Shown here: positions 36,167 through 45,233 of the stretch, piece by piece
How the letters are laid out: each line of letters begins with the position of its first letter
Numbering within the stretch: the first letter of the stretch is position 1
Assembly: GCF_001429725.1 (NCBI RefSeq)
Contig: NZ_LMHV01000044.1
Coordinates: 186,001 to 250,000 of the forward strand
Direction: 5' to 3'
Length of the DNA stretch: 64,000 nucleotides
Origin: Rhizobium sp. Root708
Lineage (GTDB): Bacteria > Pseudomonadota > Alphaproteobacteria > Rhizobiales > Rhizobiaceae
The notes under the pieces: model-generated
Seen by the model: only the letters and a program-made list of their open reading frames with translations
Databases searched by the model: none
Told to the model about the DNA's origin: nothing
Made by a program: the position numbers and the translations under genes

Positions 36167-38317
36167 TCAAGCGATGGGCGGTGACGCTTTGCCCAGCTTG
36201 ACCGATGGCTCGCGGCCCCAGACGCGAAGCTTGCCAAGTTCTTCGACGAAGCCGGCGATATCCTTCGCTTCAGACAGTTCGACCGTTCCCTCGTCCAACG
36301 CGGATGCGATCCCCGCCTTGTCAAGAAGCGGCAACGCCGATTGGTCGTACCCGATAAACTTGCAATGCTGGAACGCGTCAGCAACGAAGTCCCTCGCGGC
36401 CGCCTCCTTGACCAAGTCCTCGATTGCCTGGTGGGAAGCCAAAAGCGCCACTGCGTCGAACAGAACCGACGGCCCACCATCGATCATATGATGGGCCACG
36501 ATCAAGCTACCATCCGATGCTGTCACGCCACCCACCTTGGGGGCTACGATTTCGACAACCGCCTTGGCTTTCGTGATCGCGGATGTCAGGCTCTTCAACA
36601 GCTTGGCATCGACGCCGTCTGTCACCAGAATGCCGAGCTTTCGGCCCTCGAAGCGTTTGGGACCGCGTTCGACGATGCTGAGAGCGGGCGACGGTTCGAG
36701 GTCCTGTCTGGTGGGCATGGCGGCATCGGCAGGCTTCGGCATCGACTTGAAACCGAGCTTCTGCGCGACGGTCGTCGCGAGCGTCTCGTCGATGTTCATG
36801 AGATGAGACACCATTCGTTCGCGAATTGCCGGAGTTTCGACCTTGCTCAGCTCGAATGTGAGCGCCATGGCGATGTGGCGTTGTTCCGCTCCAGTCTGGC
36901 TGATGTAGAACTGCCGTGCCTGGCTATAGTGGTCGGCGAAGCTCTCCGGACGTAAACGGCTTTTGGTGCCCTGTTCTTCGGCCGGGAAATGGCGATAGCC
37001 CCTGGACGGCGACTCCCGTGGGCCTTCACCGAACGAGTTCGGCTGGTAGTTGACGCGTCCAACAGGGTTACGCATCGCCATGTGCCCATCCTGCTGAAAA
37101 TGCTGGAAGGGACACTTCGGCGCGTTTATCGGTAAATGCGTGAAGTTTGGTCCACCGAGACGCTTCAACTGGGTATCGAGGTAGGAAAAGTTGCGGCCCT
37201 GAAGCAGTGGGTCGTTACTGAAGTCGATACCGGGGGGCACATTCTGTGTCATGAACGCGACCTGCTCGGTTTCGGCGAAGAAGTTGTCGGGCATGCGGTC
37301 GAGCACCAGTCGCCCGATCGGCCGCACTGGCAGCACTTCCTCCGGGATTATCTTCGTCGGATCGAGGACGTCGAAGTCGAAGCTGTCGGCGAAGCCCTGG
37401 TCGAAGAGCTGCACCGAGAGTTCCCACTCGGGGAAGTTTCCTGACTGAATCGACTGCCAGAGGTCTCGCCGATGATAATCCGGATCGGCGCCGTTGATCT
37501 TGACCGCCTCGTTCCATGCGACGGACTGGAGGCCAAGCTTCGGCTTCCAGTGGAATTTCACGAATGTCGACTTGTCTTCGGCATTGACGAAACGGAAGGT
37601 GTGGACGCCGAAACCTTCCATGAAACGGAATGAACGCGGGATCGCGCGGTCCGACATGACCCACATGATCATGTGCATGCTCTCGGGTGTCAGGCTGATA
37701 AAGTCCCAGAAATTATCGTGCGCCGACTGCGCTTGAGGGAATCCGCGGTCGGGCTCCGGCTTGACCGCATGGACCATGTCGGGAAACCGGATCGCGTCCT
37801 GGATGAAGAACACGGGAATATTGTTTCCCACGAGATCCCAGTTGCCTTCCTTGGTGTACATTTTGACGGCAAAGCCCCGAACGTCGCGGGCGAGGTCAAA
37901 GGACCCCTTGCTGCCGGCTACCGTTGAAAAGCGGACGAACACCGGGGTCTTTTCCCCTGCGCGTTGGAATACGTCGGCCCGCGTGATGTCGGACAAGGAC
38001 TCGTAGGTCTCGAAGAAGCCGTGGGCACCATAGCCCCTGGCATGCACGACGCGCTCGGGAATGCGCTCGTGATCGAAATGAAAGATCTTTTCCCGAAAAT
38101 GGAAGTCGTCGACGACGAGCGGCCCGCGCGGTCCAATCCGTAACGAATTCTGATCATCGGCCACCGGGCCGCCTTGCGCCGTTGTCAGGACATCGTGACC
38201 ATCCCCCGCGAACTGGTGGAGCTCGCCTCCAGTGCCGCGATGGAGCTTCTGGTCATGGATACCTACTGAATTTGTATCCGAGGCGCCGGATACAGCCTTC
38301 GTCGTGCGTTTGGCCAT
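36167..38317 (-). CDS. katE: Large-subunit monofunctional catalase (HPII type)
   Basis: A 716-residue clade 2 catalase that degrades hydrogen peroxide in the cytoplasm. The distal histidine lies in [12 protein letters not shown], the distal Asn in [11 protein letters not shown], and the haem-ligand tyrosine in [15 protein letters not shown]. The C-terminal 150 residues form a DJ-1/PfpI-like flavodoxin domain ([16 protein letters not shown]), as in E. coli HPII. Upstream lie an intrinsic terminator-like hairpin (38351-38377) and, beyond it, an EcfG-like promoter (38441-38465), an unusual leader arrangement. Function is firm. Confidence 0.95.
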   Translation of the reverse strand: MAKRTTKAVSGASDTNSVGIHDQKLHRGTGGELHQFAGDGHDVLTTAQGGPVADDQNSLRIGPRGPLVVDDFHFREKIFHFDHERIPERVVHARGYGAHGFFETYESLSDITRADVFQRAGEKTPVFVRFSTVAGSKGSFDLARDVRGFAVKMYTKEGNWDLVGNNIPVFFIQDAIRFPDMVHAVKPEPDRGFPQAQSAHDNFWDFISLTPESMHMIMWVMSDRAIPRSFRFMEGFGVHTFRFVNAEDKSTFVKFHWKPKLGLQSVAWNEAVKINGADPDYHRRDLWQSIQSGNFPEWELSVQLFDQGFADSFDFDVLDPTKIIPEEVLPVRPIGRLVLDRMPDNFFAETEQVAFMTQNVPPGIDFSNDPLLQGRNFSYLDTQLKRLGGPNFTHLPINAPKCPFQHFQQDGHMAMRNPVGRVNYQPNSFGEGPRESPSRGYRHFPAEEQGTKSRLRPESFADHYSQARQFYISQTGAEQRHIAMALTFELSKVETPAIRERMVSHLMNIDETLATTVAQKLGFKSMPKPADAAMPTRQDLEPSPALSIVERGPKRFEGRKLGILVTDGVDAKLLKSLTSAITKAKAVVEIVAPKVGGVTASDGSLIVAHHMIDGGPSVLFDAVALLASHQAIEDLVKEAAARDFVADAFQHCKFIGYDQSALPLLDKAGIASALDEGTVELSEAKDIAGFVEELGKLRVWGREPSVKLGKASPPIA

Positions 38318-38350
38318 TGCAGTTTCCCCTTGGCAACATTGTCTGACATC

Positions 38351-38377
38351 AAAAAAGGGGCCGTCTTTCTGACGGCC
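38351..38377 (-). terminator. Intrinsic terminator in the katE leader
   Basis: On the minus strand GGCCGTC, AGAAA loop, GACGGCC, then CC and TTTTTT: a textbook Rho-independent terminator, 33 bases before the katE ATG. It may end the upstream transcript. If katE is transcribed from the EcfG-like promoter at 38441-38465, the hairpin lies in its 5' leader and could act as an attenuator. Confidence 0.75.
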
Positions 38378-38440
38378 TTCGCTTTTGGCTGGAAGGCTTA
38401 GGCGCTCGTCACGCGTTTACAGTCGCCATTGTCTCGGCTT

Positions 38441-38465
38441 AACTGTGAGTGCGTTGCAAAGTTCC
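38441..38465 (-). promoter_or_regulatory. EcfG-like promoter, GGAAC-N16-AGTT
   Basis: On the minus strand GGAAC (38465-38461) and AGTT (38444-38441), 16 bases apart. The first base of the -10 differs from the most common C. It lies 124 bases upstream of katE and after the end of the preceding gene, so it most likely serves katE, a typical general stress target. Confidence 0.5.
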
Positions 38466-38590
38466 CTCCTCTTTAGGGAATTCGCGAGAAGAAAGACCGC
38501 CTCCGACGGCAAGTTCCGAACCTGGGAATGATCCGTTCCTGCTGATGTTCGAAGGGCGCCCGGCGGCCGGCTAAAGTGTTCAAAACCACC

Positions 38591-39079
38591 CTATCTCGTG
38601 GCGCCCCACAGGAAGGCAAGCGCGGCAACGATGCCCATGGCAGTAAGGGGCCTCGCCCGGATTTCCAACTCGACGTCGCTCCACAGGCTCTGGACCTCGG
38701 CCTTTGCGAGGTGCGCGCCGCCTTCCGCTAGTTCGGAAACGGAACCTGAAAGTCTCCTGGCATCGTGGCGTAGCGCAGCAAGTTCGTCTCGCGACGGTGT
38801 CTGCACTCCGCCGCCAGCCTCGTGGCGAGTCGCTGCGAGCGCGGAATCGACGAGGGGAGACTCACTGAGGTCTACCACGCTTGCGGTGTCGGCGAGACGG
38901 GAAGCTTCGTCCGCGTCTACTCGACCTGAGGGGATTGACGTGGTTGTCGCCGATACCGGATCCGACGCCGGAAAGCTTTCCTCGAGACCCCGGTCGAGCT
39001 GGTCTTTCGAACGGCTGCGCTGTTTGGCCTGCTCGTTCAGCATCGATCGGACGGCTGGAGAATCTTTTGGATTTGGCAT
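38591..39079 (-). CDS. Hypothetical protein with C-terminal membrane helix (162 aa)
   Basis: ATG 39079 (MPNPKDSPAVRSML, AGGAG upstream). The first half resembles small rhizobial stress proteins (QLDRGLEESFPASDPVS), followed by a long helix and a C-terminal hydrophobic segment (AMGIVAALAFLWGATR) like DUF883/ElaB-type ribosome- or membrane-anchored proteins. It probably shares an operon with the DUF3597 gene and the membrane protein upstream. Function unknown. Confidence 0.65.
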   Translation of the reverse strand: MPNPKDSPAVRSMLNEQAKQRSRSKDQLDRGLEESFPASDPVSATTTSIPSGRVDADEASRLADTASVVDLSESPLVDSALAATRHEAGGGVQTPSRDELAALRHDARRLSGSVSELAEGGAHLAKAEVQSLWSDVELEIRARPLTAMGIVAALAFLWGATR

Positions 39080-39138
39080 TGCCTTTGGCTCCTGGTGGAG
39101 AGAGTACGGACAGCGTTCGCGCTCAAGACTGAAGCTGC

Positions 39139-39653
39139 TCAATCGAGGAGATCGGCCGGGACTTTTCCGCCGTTATCCGAAAGCTTCTTCATGAGCGCCT
39201 TGTGAAGGAAGTTGTTCATTTTGGCGCTGTCATGAGCGTCGGCCGTATAGCCAAGTTCCTGCGCCAGTTCTTTCCGCTCCTCAAGGCTGGCATCCATCCC
39301 AACAGCCTTCATGAGGTCGACGATCGAATGCCGCCAGTCGAGTTTCTGGCCCGACTTCTTGACTGCCTCGTCGAGGAGCGGCTCGATGTCGACGGCCTGG
39401 CCTGGAGCACTGATGGCAGTGGGATTGGTTGCCGACTCTTGCGAAGGCGATGTCTGTCTGGCTGACGGCGTCGCGTTTCCAGCTGGCGCGGAGGTCGGTG
39501 CTGGGCTTGCCGCCGAAGACGGGGCGCGGATTGTGCCGGCGATGAAGCTCCTCCCGTTGACGTCGTGGTCCCGGCGCCCGCCGAAGGCTTTTGAACGGGG
39601 GCCGCGTGGGCCTCGCCGAAAATGGCGTGCTTGATGCGGTCGAAAATGCTCAT
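39139..39653 (-). pseudogene. DUF3597 family protein, frameshifted
   Basis: The N-terminus MSIFDRIKHAIFGEAHA and the C-terminal segment LDWRHSIVDLMKAVGMDASL through ADLLD are typical of DUF3597, but they lie in different frames. The break is in the Ala/Ser/Pro-rich linker near the G-run at 39521-39524, where one base appears to be missing; as read, the first frame stops at 39309. If corrected, the protein would have about 172 residues. It starts 20 bases after the end of the gene upstream, in the same operon. Confidence 0.75.
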
Positions 39654-39673
39654 TTCGGATCTCCTTGGTATTC

Positions 39674-40579
39674 TTAGCGGTTCAGGTAGACTTCTTCGTC
39701 TCGATCGACATGCGTGGTTCCGACCGCGCCGCCGATCCAGGCCGCTATGCCGCCGATGGCGAGCGCGATGAAGGCGAGGATTGCGCCTGCCGAAAATGCG
39801 GTCGTCGCGACCTGTGCTGTTTCCGTTGCCTGCTGTTTTGCCTGCGCGACTGCATCCTTGTACTGCTGCTCGTACTGAGCGACCTGCTGCCTGGCCTGGT
39901 CCACTGGAATGCTCTGCGCCTTGGCAATCGCGTCCGCAGCCCGGTTACGTGCTTCCTCGGCCTTCGCCTGGTCACCAGTCAATGCCGCGCGAACGGATGC
40001 CACCGCTGCGTCGCGAAGAGCTGCCGGGTCGTTGCCGCCGCTGGCGTCACGAACGCTGCGCTCGATGCCGGCCATCGGATCGCTCGCTGTCGCAAGGGCA
40101 GGGGCGGCCGTCGAAGCTGCCGTGGCCACAGTCGAACCCGCACCGGATACGATCCCGCCCAGGCCGGAGAATACGCCGCCGACCAGCGCGCCGACGGACG
40201 TGGTCAGCATGTAGACGATCACAAGGGTTGTCACCGCCCAGGAAGCTACACCATGAAGAGCGCCTGTCGAGCGAATCGGGCGGCCGGACAGACGGCTCGC
40301 GATATAGCCTCCGACGAACGAGGCAATAAGACCGCTGACGACAAACCAGACGGCAGTTCCAACCGACATCGCCGTTGCACTGGGATTGTCGTTCGAGGCC
40401 GGATCGATGACTGCCGCGCCGATGCCCGCTCCCAGCAGGTTTAGCAGAAGCTGCACGACGAGCGCGACGGCGACGCCAGCAAAAATGGATCCCCATGACA
40501 CTTTGTTCAGGGCCGCGTTGAGATATGGATTGTCGTCACGGGTGTGGATGTGGGCGACTGTGGAAACCGGCTCTGTCAT
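39674..40579 (-). CDS. Membrane protein of the rhizobial 'PhnA-like' type (301 aa)
   Basis: ATG 40579 (AGGAG upstream) opens MTEPVSTVAHIHTRDDNPYL. Membrane helices are near residues 30-50, 75-95 and 115-140 (VALVVQLLLNLLGAGIGAA, AVWFVVSGLIASFVGGYIA) and near the C-terminus (AGAILAFIALAIGGIAAWIG), with an Ala/Gln-rich coiled region between. Proteins like this are often annotated 'PhnA-like', but no phosphonate role is evident. An EcfG-like promoter lies 41 bases upstream. Confidence 0.72.
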   Translation of the reverse strand: MTEPVSTVAHIHTRDDNPYLNAALNKVSWGSIFAGVAVALVVQLLLNLLGAGIGAAVIDPASNDNPSATAMSVGTAVWFVVSGLIASFVGGYIASRLSGRPIRSTGALHGVASWAVTTLVIVYMLTTSVGALVGGVFSGLGGIVSGAGSTVATAASTAAPALATASDPMAGIERSVRDASGGNDPAALRDAAVASVRAALTGDQAKAEEARNRAADAIAKAQSIPVDQARQQVAQYEQQYKDAVAQAKQQATETAQVATTAFSAGAILAFIALAIGGIAAWIGGAVGTTHVDRDEEVYLNR

Positions 40580-40619
40580 GTGGGTGTCTCCTGGATCACG
40601 GGTTCGTGAGTGCCGGAAT

Positions 40620-40644
40620 AACCTTAGTCGCGCCAAGTTGTTCC
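40620..40644 (-). promoter_or_regulatory. EcfG-like promoter, GGAAC-N16-GGTT
   Basis: On the minus strand GGAAC (40644-40640) and GGTT (40623-40620). It is correctly placed 41 bases before the ATG of the three-gene set 40579-38591. Confidence 0.55.
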
Positions 40645-40673
40645 AGCTCACCGAAGTCGTGACAAGAACAGGA

Positions 40674-41129
40674 TCAGCGCAGTGCCACCGTCTCGTCGCC
40701 AAAGGGGATCTCCACGAGGCGGGAAGCCCGGGTGGTAAGACGAGCTCGGAAAAGGTTCGGCTCGGTCCTGATCGAGCGCGCTTTACCGAGCAAGGCACGA
40801 ACCATCCACGCCTTCCACTTCGAACCCGGCCATCTGATCGGAAGGTGGCGCTTGCCGGTTTCGAACGATCGCCATGGAAGACGTAGCCCGTGAGGCCGTC
40901 CTTCCTCGTCGCCGTCTTCTGTCGCGGATCGATGCACTCGACGGACTAGGTTTCGAAGAGCGGCCGTCTGTGAGGGCCAATCTTCCGCCGCTGGAGCGAA
41001 CGTTACCTTAAGATCGTCCGGTGCGTTCCAGCGTGTTATGGCGTGGTAGTCGACCAAGCCCCTCTCCGAGGTAACCAGCGTTTGCGACAGGTAGCCGCCG
41101 CGGTCGAAAGCGCCAAACAGGCATCTCAC
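40674..41129 (-). CDS. Doubtful hypothetical protein (151 aa)
   Basis: An open frame with some protein-like stretches (VDYHAITRWNAPDDLKVTFA and RASRLVEIPFGDETVALR) but no ribosome site and no recognised family. It might be a degraded gene. It ends 30 bases before the EcfG-like promoter at 40620-40644. Confidence 0.3.
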   Translation of the reverse strand: MRCLFGAFDRGGYLSQTLVTSERGLVDYHAITRWNAPDDLKVTFAPAAEDWPSQTAALRNLVRRVHRSATEDGDEEGRPHGLRLPWRSFETGKRHLPIRWPGSKWKAWMVRALLGKARSIRTEPNLFRARLTTRASRLVEIPFGDETVALR

Positions 41130-41246
41130 CAGGAACAGCGCGGAGACAATTCAGGCCACACGCTGCACCGCCCAAAATATTTTTTGGAAACGGCCGAGAT
41201 CCTTCACACCCTCTGGCAGGGCGTCGTTGCGCGGAGGCCATATCCT

Positions 41247-41498
41247 TCAACGCCGGAACATGCGCCCGATCGCGATCAGGATGCAGGCGCCGATAAAGCC
41301 CGCGATGAGATAGGCAAGCCAGCCACCCAACTCGATGCCGAAAAGGGACAGGATCGCGTTGGCGACGATCGCACCGACGATGCCGAGAATGATGGTCATG
41401 AGGACGCCCATGTCGGACCTCATGAACTGTTCGGCGAGCCACCCCGCGATGGCGCCGATGATGATTGCTGCGATCCAGCCGACACTCGCCTGTTCCAT
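41247..41498 (-). CDS. GlsB/YeaQ/YmgE family stress-associated membrane protein
   Basis: An 83-residue, three-helix membrane protein with the transglycosylase-associated/GlsB pattern (GWIAAIIIGAIAGWLAEQ, GIVGAIVANAIL, YLIAGFIGACILIAIGRMF). GGAGGG precedes the ATG. Members are often induced by stress in Gram-negative bacteria; no molecular function is known. Confidence 0.88.
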   Translation of the reverse strand: MEQASVGWIAAIIIGAIAGWLAEQFMRSDMGVLMTIILGIVGAIVANAILSLFGIELGGWLAYLIAGFIGACILIAIGRMFRR

Positions 41499-42105
41499 AC
41501 GATCCCTCCGGTTCAGATTATCGAGCGATGAGGTGAGTTAGCGCTCGCCGCGAGCCCCTCAATCCGCCGCACGATTGTCCGATGTTTCTGCTCTGCGCTC
41601 CGAGCCGCCACGGCTGGACGGTAGGGCTTGAACTTCGAAGTAAGTGGCTCGTTGATGGCGCGTCTCTCATAGCCACTCGATCATCGCCGAACGGATGCCC
41701 GATTTCGTCCTCGTCGAGGCGCGCCTCCAGTTCCTCTCTGTCAGAGACCCAATATTCCCGGTTGAGTTGGTTCGTTATCCCTCGGCAACACCAGTGCTGT
41801 CGCGCTCGACATCGCCGTCATAACCCGTGTGGTGTGGGGTTGTTGATGTGCAGCGTTGCCCCCCAAAAATGCTCCGCCAGTTCGTCACGAACGAGTTCGA
41901 GCGCCTTGCAGGCCTCGCCAGTGACTTCACCCACCTTATCCTGAAGCGCGGTTATTTCCCGATTTGGGCAAAGTTGCCCTTATCCGGAGCGGACGACTTC
42001 AAATTCAAGCCATCGGGAATTCTTCCACCAGGCGGTCTATTCCGACCGCCAAAGTGAACTAATATTCTTTGATAACTCGTACTGCTGGAGCGAGAAACCG
42101 ACGTT
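41499..42105. other. Intergenic region, possible gene remnant
   Basis: About 600 bases without a supported gene. On the minus strand near 41700-41770 a stretch reads REYWVSDREELEARLDEDE, which looks protein-like but has no start or continuation, so it may be a remnant. The region also carries the 5' side of the HWE kinase gene. Confidence 0.35.
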
Positions 42106-45074
42106 ATGAATCCATCCAAAACCATAAAGCTGCTGGAGGAGCGCCTGGCCCGGGCCGAGGCCAAGCTGGCCGAGAAAGCCGAACTTGAGGGATTTGCGCG
42201 AGAAAGCGAGACGCGGCATCGGTTGCTCATCGGCACCTGGGCTCAGGCAGTTTGGGAAACAGATGCCGCAGGCGTTGTAACGGCCGACAGCCCGAGCTGG
42301 CGCGCCTATACAGGTCAAACCCTGGAGGAATGGCTGGGAGACGGGTGGCTCAATGCCATACATCTGGACGATCGCGCGTATGCGGAGCGCCAGTGGCGAG
42401 AAGCGATGGCGGCTCGTCACCTCGTCAATGCCGAATTTCGTCTTCGTGCCCCAGATGGCGGTTGGCGCTGGACCAATGTGTGCGCTGCCCCGGTTTTCGA
42501 CGCCAGTGGTAACATCGAAAAATGGGCCGGAATAAATATCGACATCGATGCCCGCAAGCGCGCCGAGGAGGCGCTGCGCGAGAGCGAGGCGCGCTACCGC
42601 AATTTATTTGAAACGATGCGGCAGGGTTATCTCGAAAACGAGTTGATCCGCGACGCCAGCGCGCGCGGTCGATTACCGCACCGAATTGGTCAATCCACAA
42701 TTCGAACGGCTAACCGGCATCCCGGCGGGCGAAGCGGTCGGCCGCACCGCGCGCGAGCTTGTCAAGGAACTCGATCCTGTGTGGATCGAGACCTATGACC
42801 GCGTGGTCCGTACCGGCGAGCCCATGCGGTTCGAGCGCGAGGAACCCGCGTTTGGGAGGTGGTTCGAAGTCCAGGCTTATCCCCTCGCTGGCGACCGATT
42901 CGCGATCCTCTACGACGATATCACCGAGCGTAAGCGCGCCGAAGCGGCGCTGCGAGATAGTGAGGCGCGACTGCGCGGCGTGCTCGACGCGATGGCCGAG
43001 GGCTTTGCCATCTTCGATGCCGAATTTACGATCCGGGATGTCAATCAAGAGACGCTAAGGCTCGACGGTCGTACACGCGAAGAACTCATTGGCCGATCGC
43101 ATTGGGACGCGTTCCCAGGGACCGAGTACTCTCCACTCGGCTCGCTCTATCGGCGCGTGGCGCAGGAGCGCGTTCCCAGAGCAACTGAGTATCTTTATGA
43201 TTGGCCAGATGGGCGCACCATGTGGATCGACGTGCGCGCCTATCCCACACCGGATGGGGGTGTTGCGGTATTCTGGCGCGACATCACCGATCGTAAGACG
43301 GCCGAAGACGCGATGCGCGACAGCGAGGAACGCTACCGCGCGCTGTTCGAGTCCATGGACGAGGCCTACGCAGTCGTCGACGTTCTGAAGGACAAGGCAG
43401 GAGCTTGGATCGATTTCCGCTTCGTCGAGGTGAACCCGGCGTTTCTCGCCCACACCAGCATGCCTTGGCCGGTCGGCCAAACGGCGACCGAGTTGCTTGG
43501 TGCGCCGAATCCACGCTGGACCCAGCTCTACGGGCAGGCGCTGGACACCGGGAAGGCGATTCGCGTCCAAGAAGCTGAGCCGACGCTGGATCGTGTTTTC
43601 GACCTGAACATCTTCACACTGGATCGTGAACGCAATCGGGTGGCGGTCCTCTTTACCAACATAACCGAGCGCAAGCGCGCCGAGGCGGCGCTGCGTGACA
43701 GCGAGGAACGCTTCCGGCAGTTCGCCAACGCCTCCGCGTCCGGTCTCTGGATCAGGAACCCCGAAACACTGAGCATGGAGTTCGTCAGCCCGGCTATCGC
43801 CACGATCTATGGCACTGCGCGCGATGCGCATTGAACGCTGGGCCGCGACGATCGTACCTGAGGATCGGGATGCCGCGCTTGGTCACATCGAGCAAGCTCG
43901 TCGCGGTGAGCCTGCCATCCATGAATTTCGCATCCGGCGGAACGATGGCTCATTTCGCTGGATCAGGAACACAGACTTCCCGCTTTATGATGAGAAGGAC
44001 AATGTGGAACGCATTGGCGGTATCGCGGAAGATGTCACCGAGACGAAAATCGCCGTCGAGCATCAAGGCGTGCTGGTAGCCGAACTGCAGCATCGCGTTA
44101 GAAACATCCTGGCAATGATCCGTCCCACCGTGGTGAGGTCTGCCGACGGAGCGGTTGATGTCGAAGACTACAAGACATCGCTCGCTGGTCGGCTCCTGGC
44201 TTTGGCCAGGGTTCAGACATTGCTCACGCGTCAAGCCAATGCCGGCGGGTCGCTACGCCGCATCCTTGAAAGCGAAATCGGAGCGCAGGCGCATTCCGAA
44301 AACCAATATGAACTCACCGGTCCCGACCTTATGCTGTCCCCCAAGGCCGTCGAAGTCCTGACACTTGCGTTCCACGAGCTTTCCACCAATGCTCTGAAGT
44401 ATGGTGCATTGTCGGTCGATTCAGGCAAGGTATCGGTCACCTGGACCGCCCTAGAGAAGCGGGGAAAGCCGTGGCTCGCCATTGACTGGGTGGAACAAGG
44501 CGCGCCGTGGCGGCCGCCACCGACACGCCGCGGTTTCGGCTCTGAGCTGATCGAGGCGAAAATCCCTTACGAGCTACGTGGTACAGGAACAAACTCGGTC
44601 GAGGCGGGCGGTGCTCACTGCCATATCGAGTTTCCGTTTCGCGAAGCGGAAAGCATTCTGGAAACCGACGCACCCGCGAAGACCCGACTATATGGAGGAA
44701 CTGTCGACATAACCGGAGCGCCTGACCTGACCGGGAAGATCGTCCTCGTGGTCGAGGACGATTACTACGTCGCGTCCGACACGGTGGCAGCGTTGCGAGG
44801 AGCAGGTGCGCAGGTCCTCGGGCCCTGTCCAACCGAGGAGGACGCGTTGCGCCTGCTCGAGGAAGAAACGCCGACTTGCGTTGTGCTCGATTTGAGCCTT
44901 GGCGGCGGAGGTCCGCGGTTCGAGGTCGCTCACAAGCTTGTCAAGCGTGGTACGCCGTTCGTTTTCTTGACGGGATACGATCCAGATGTAATTCCGGACG
45001 AACTGGCCGGTGTGGTCAGGCTCCAAAAGCCGATCGCATTGCGTGATATCATTGAGGCCGTGAGCAGACTCTAG
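42106..45074 (+). pseudogene. Multi-PAS HWE histidine kinase with receiver domain, two frameshifts
   Basis: A gene of about 989 codons lies in three frames. It has an N-terminal coiled coil, at least five PAS/PAC modules (each ends in a segment like ITERKRAEAALRDSEER), an HWE histidine-kinase core and a C-terminal receiver. The core shows ELQHRVRNILAMIR, HELSTNALKYG and IDWVEQG; the receiver phosphoacceptor is in CVVLDLSLGG. The frame shifts near 42660, in a GCGCGCG run, and near 43831, just after IATIYGTARDA. Kinases of this class feed the general stress PhyR/EcfG pathway in Rhizobiales. As read, no full product can be made; the last frame alone (from 43809) would still give one PAS domain, kinase core and receiver. 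Confidence 0.82.
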
Positions 45075-45233
45075 CAGGAGCGAGTTCCGCGTAAAACTGC
45101 TTCTGACGCATAGCCGCCAAAGGGAGCGGCAACGGCAAGATGTAGGTTTCAAGCCGTTCAAGTAGCGCTTAACTCGTCTGAATTAGGCGTCGCCGGCCCA
45201 GCCCTTCAAAACAACTTTTTTTAGCGAGCCCGC

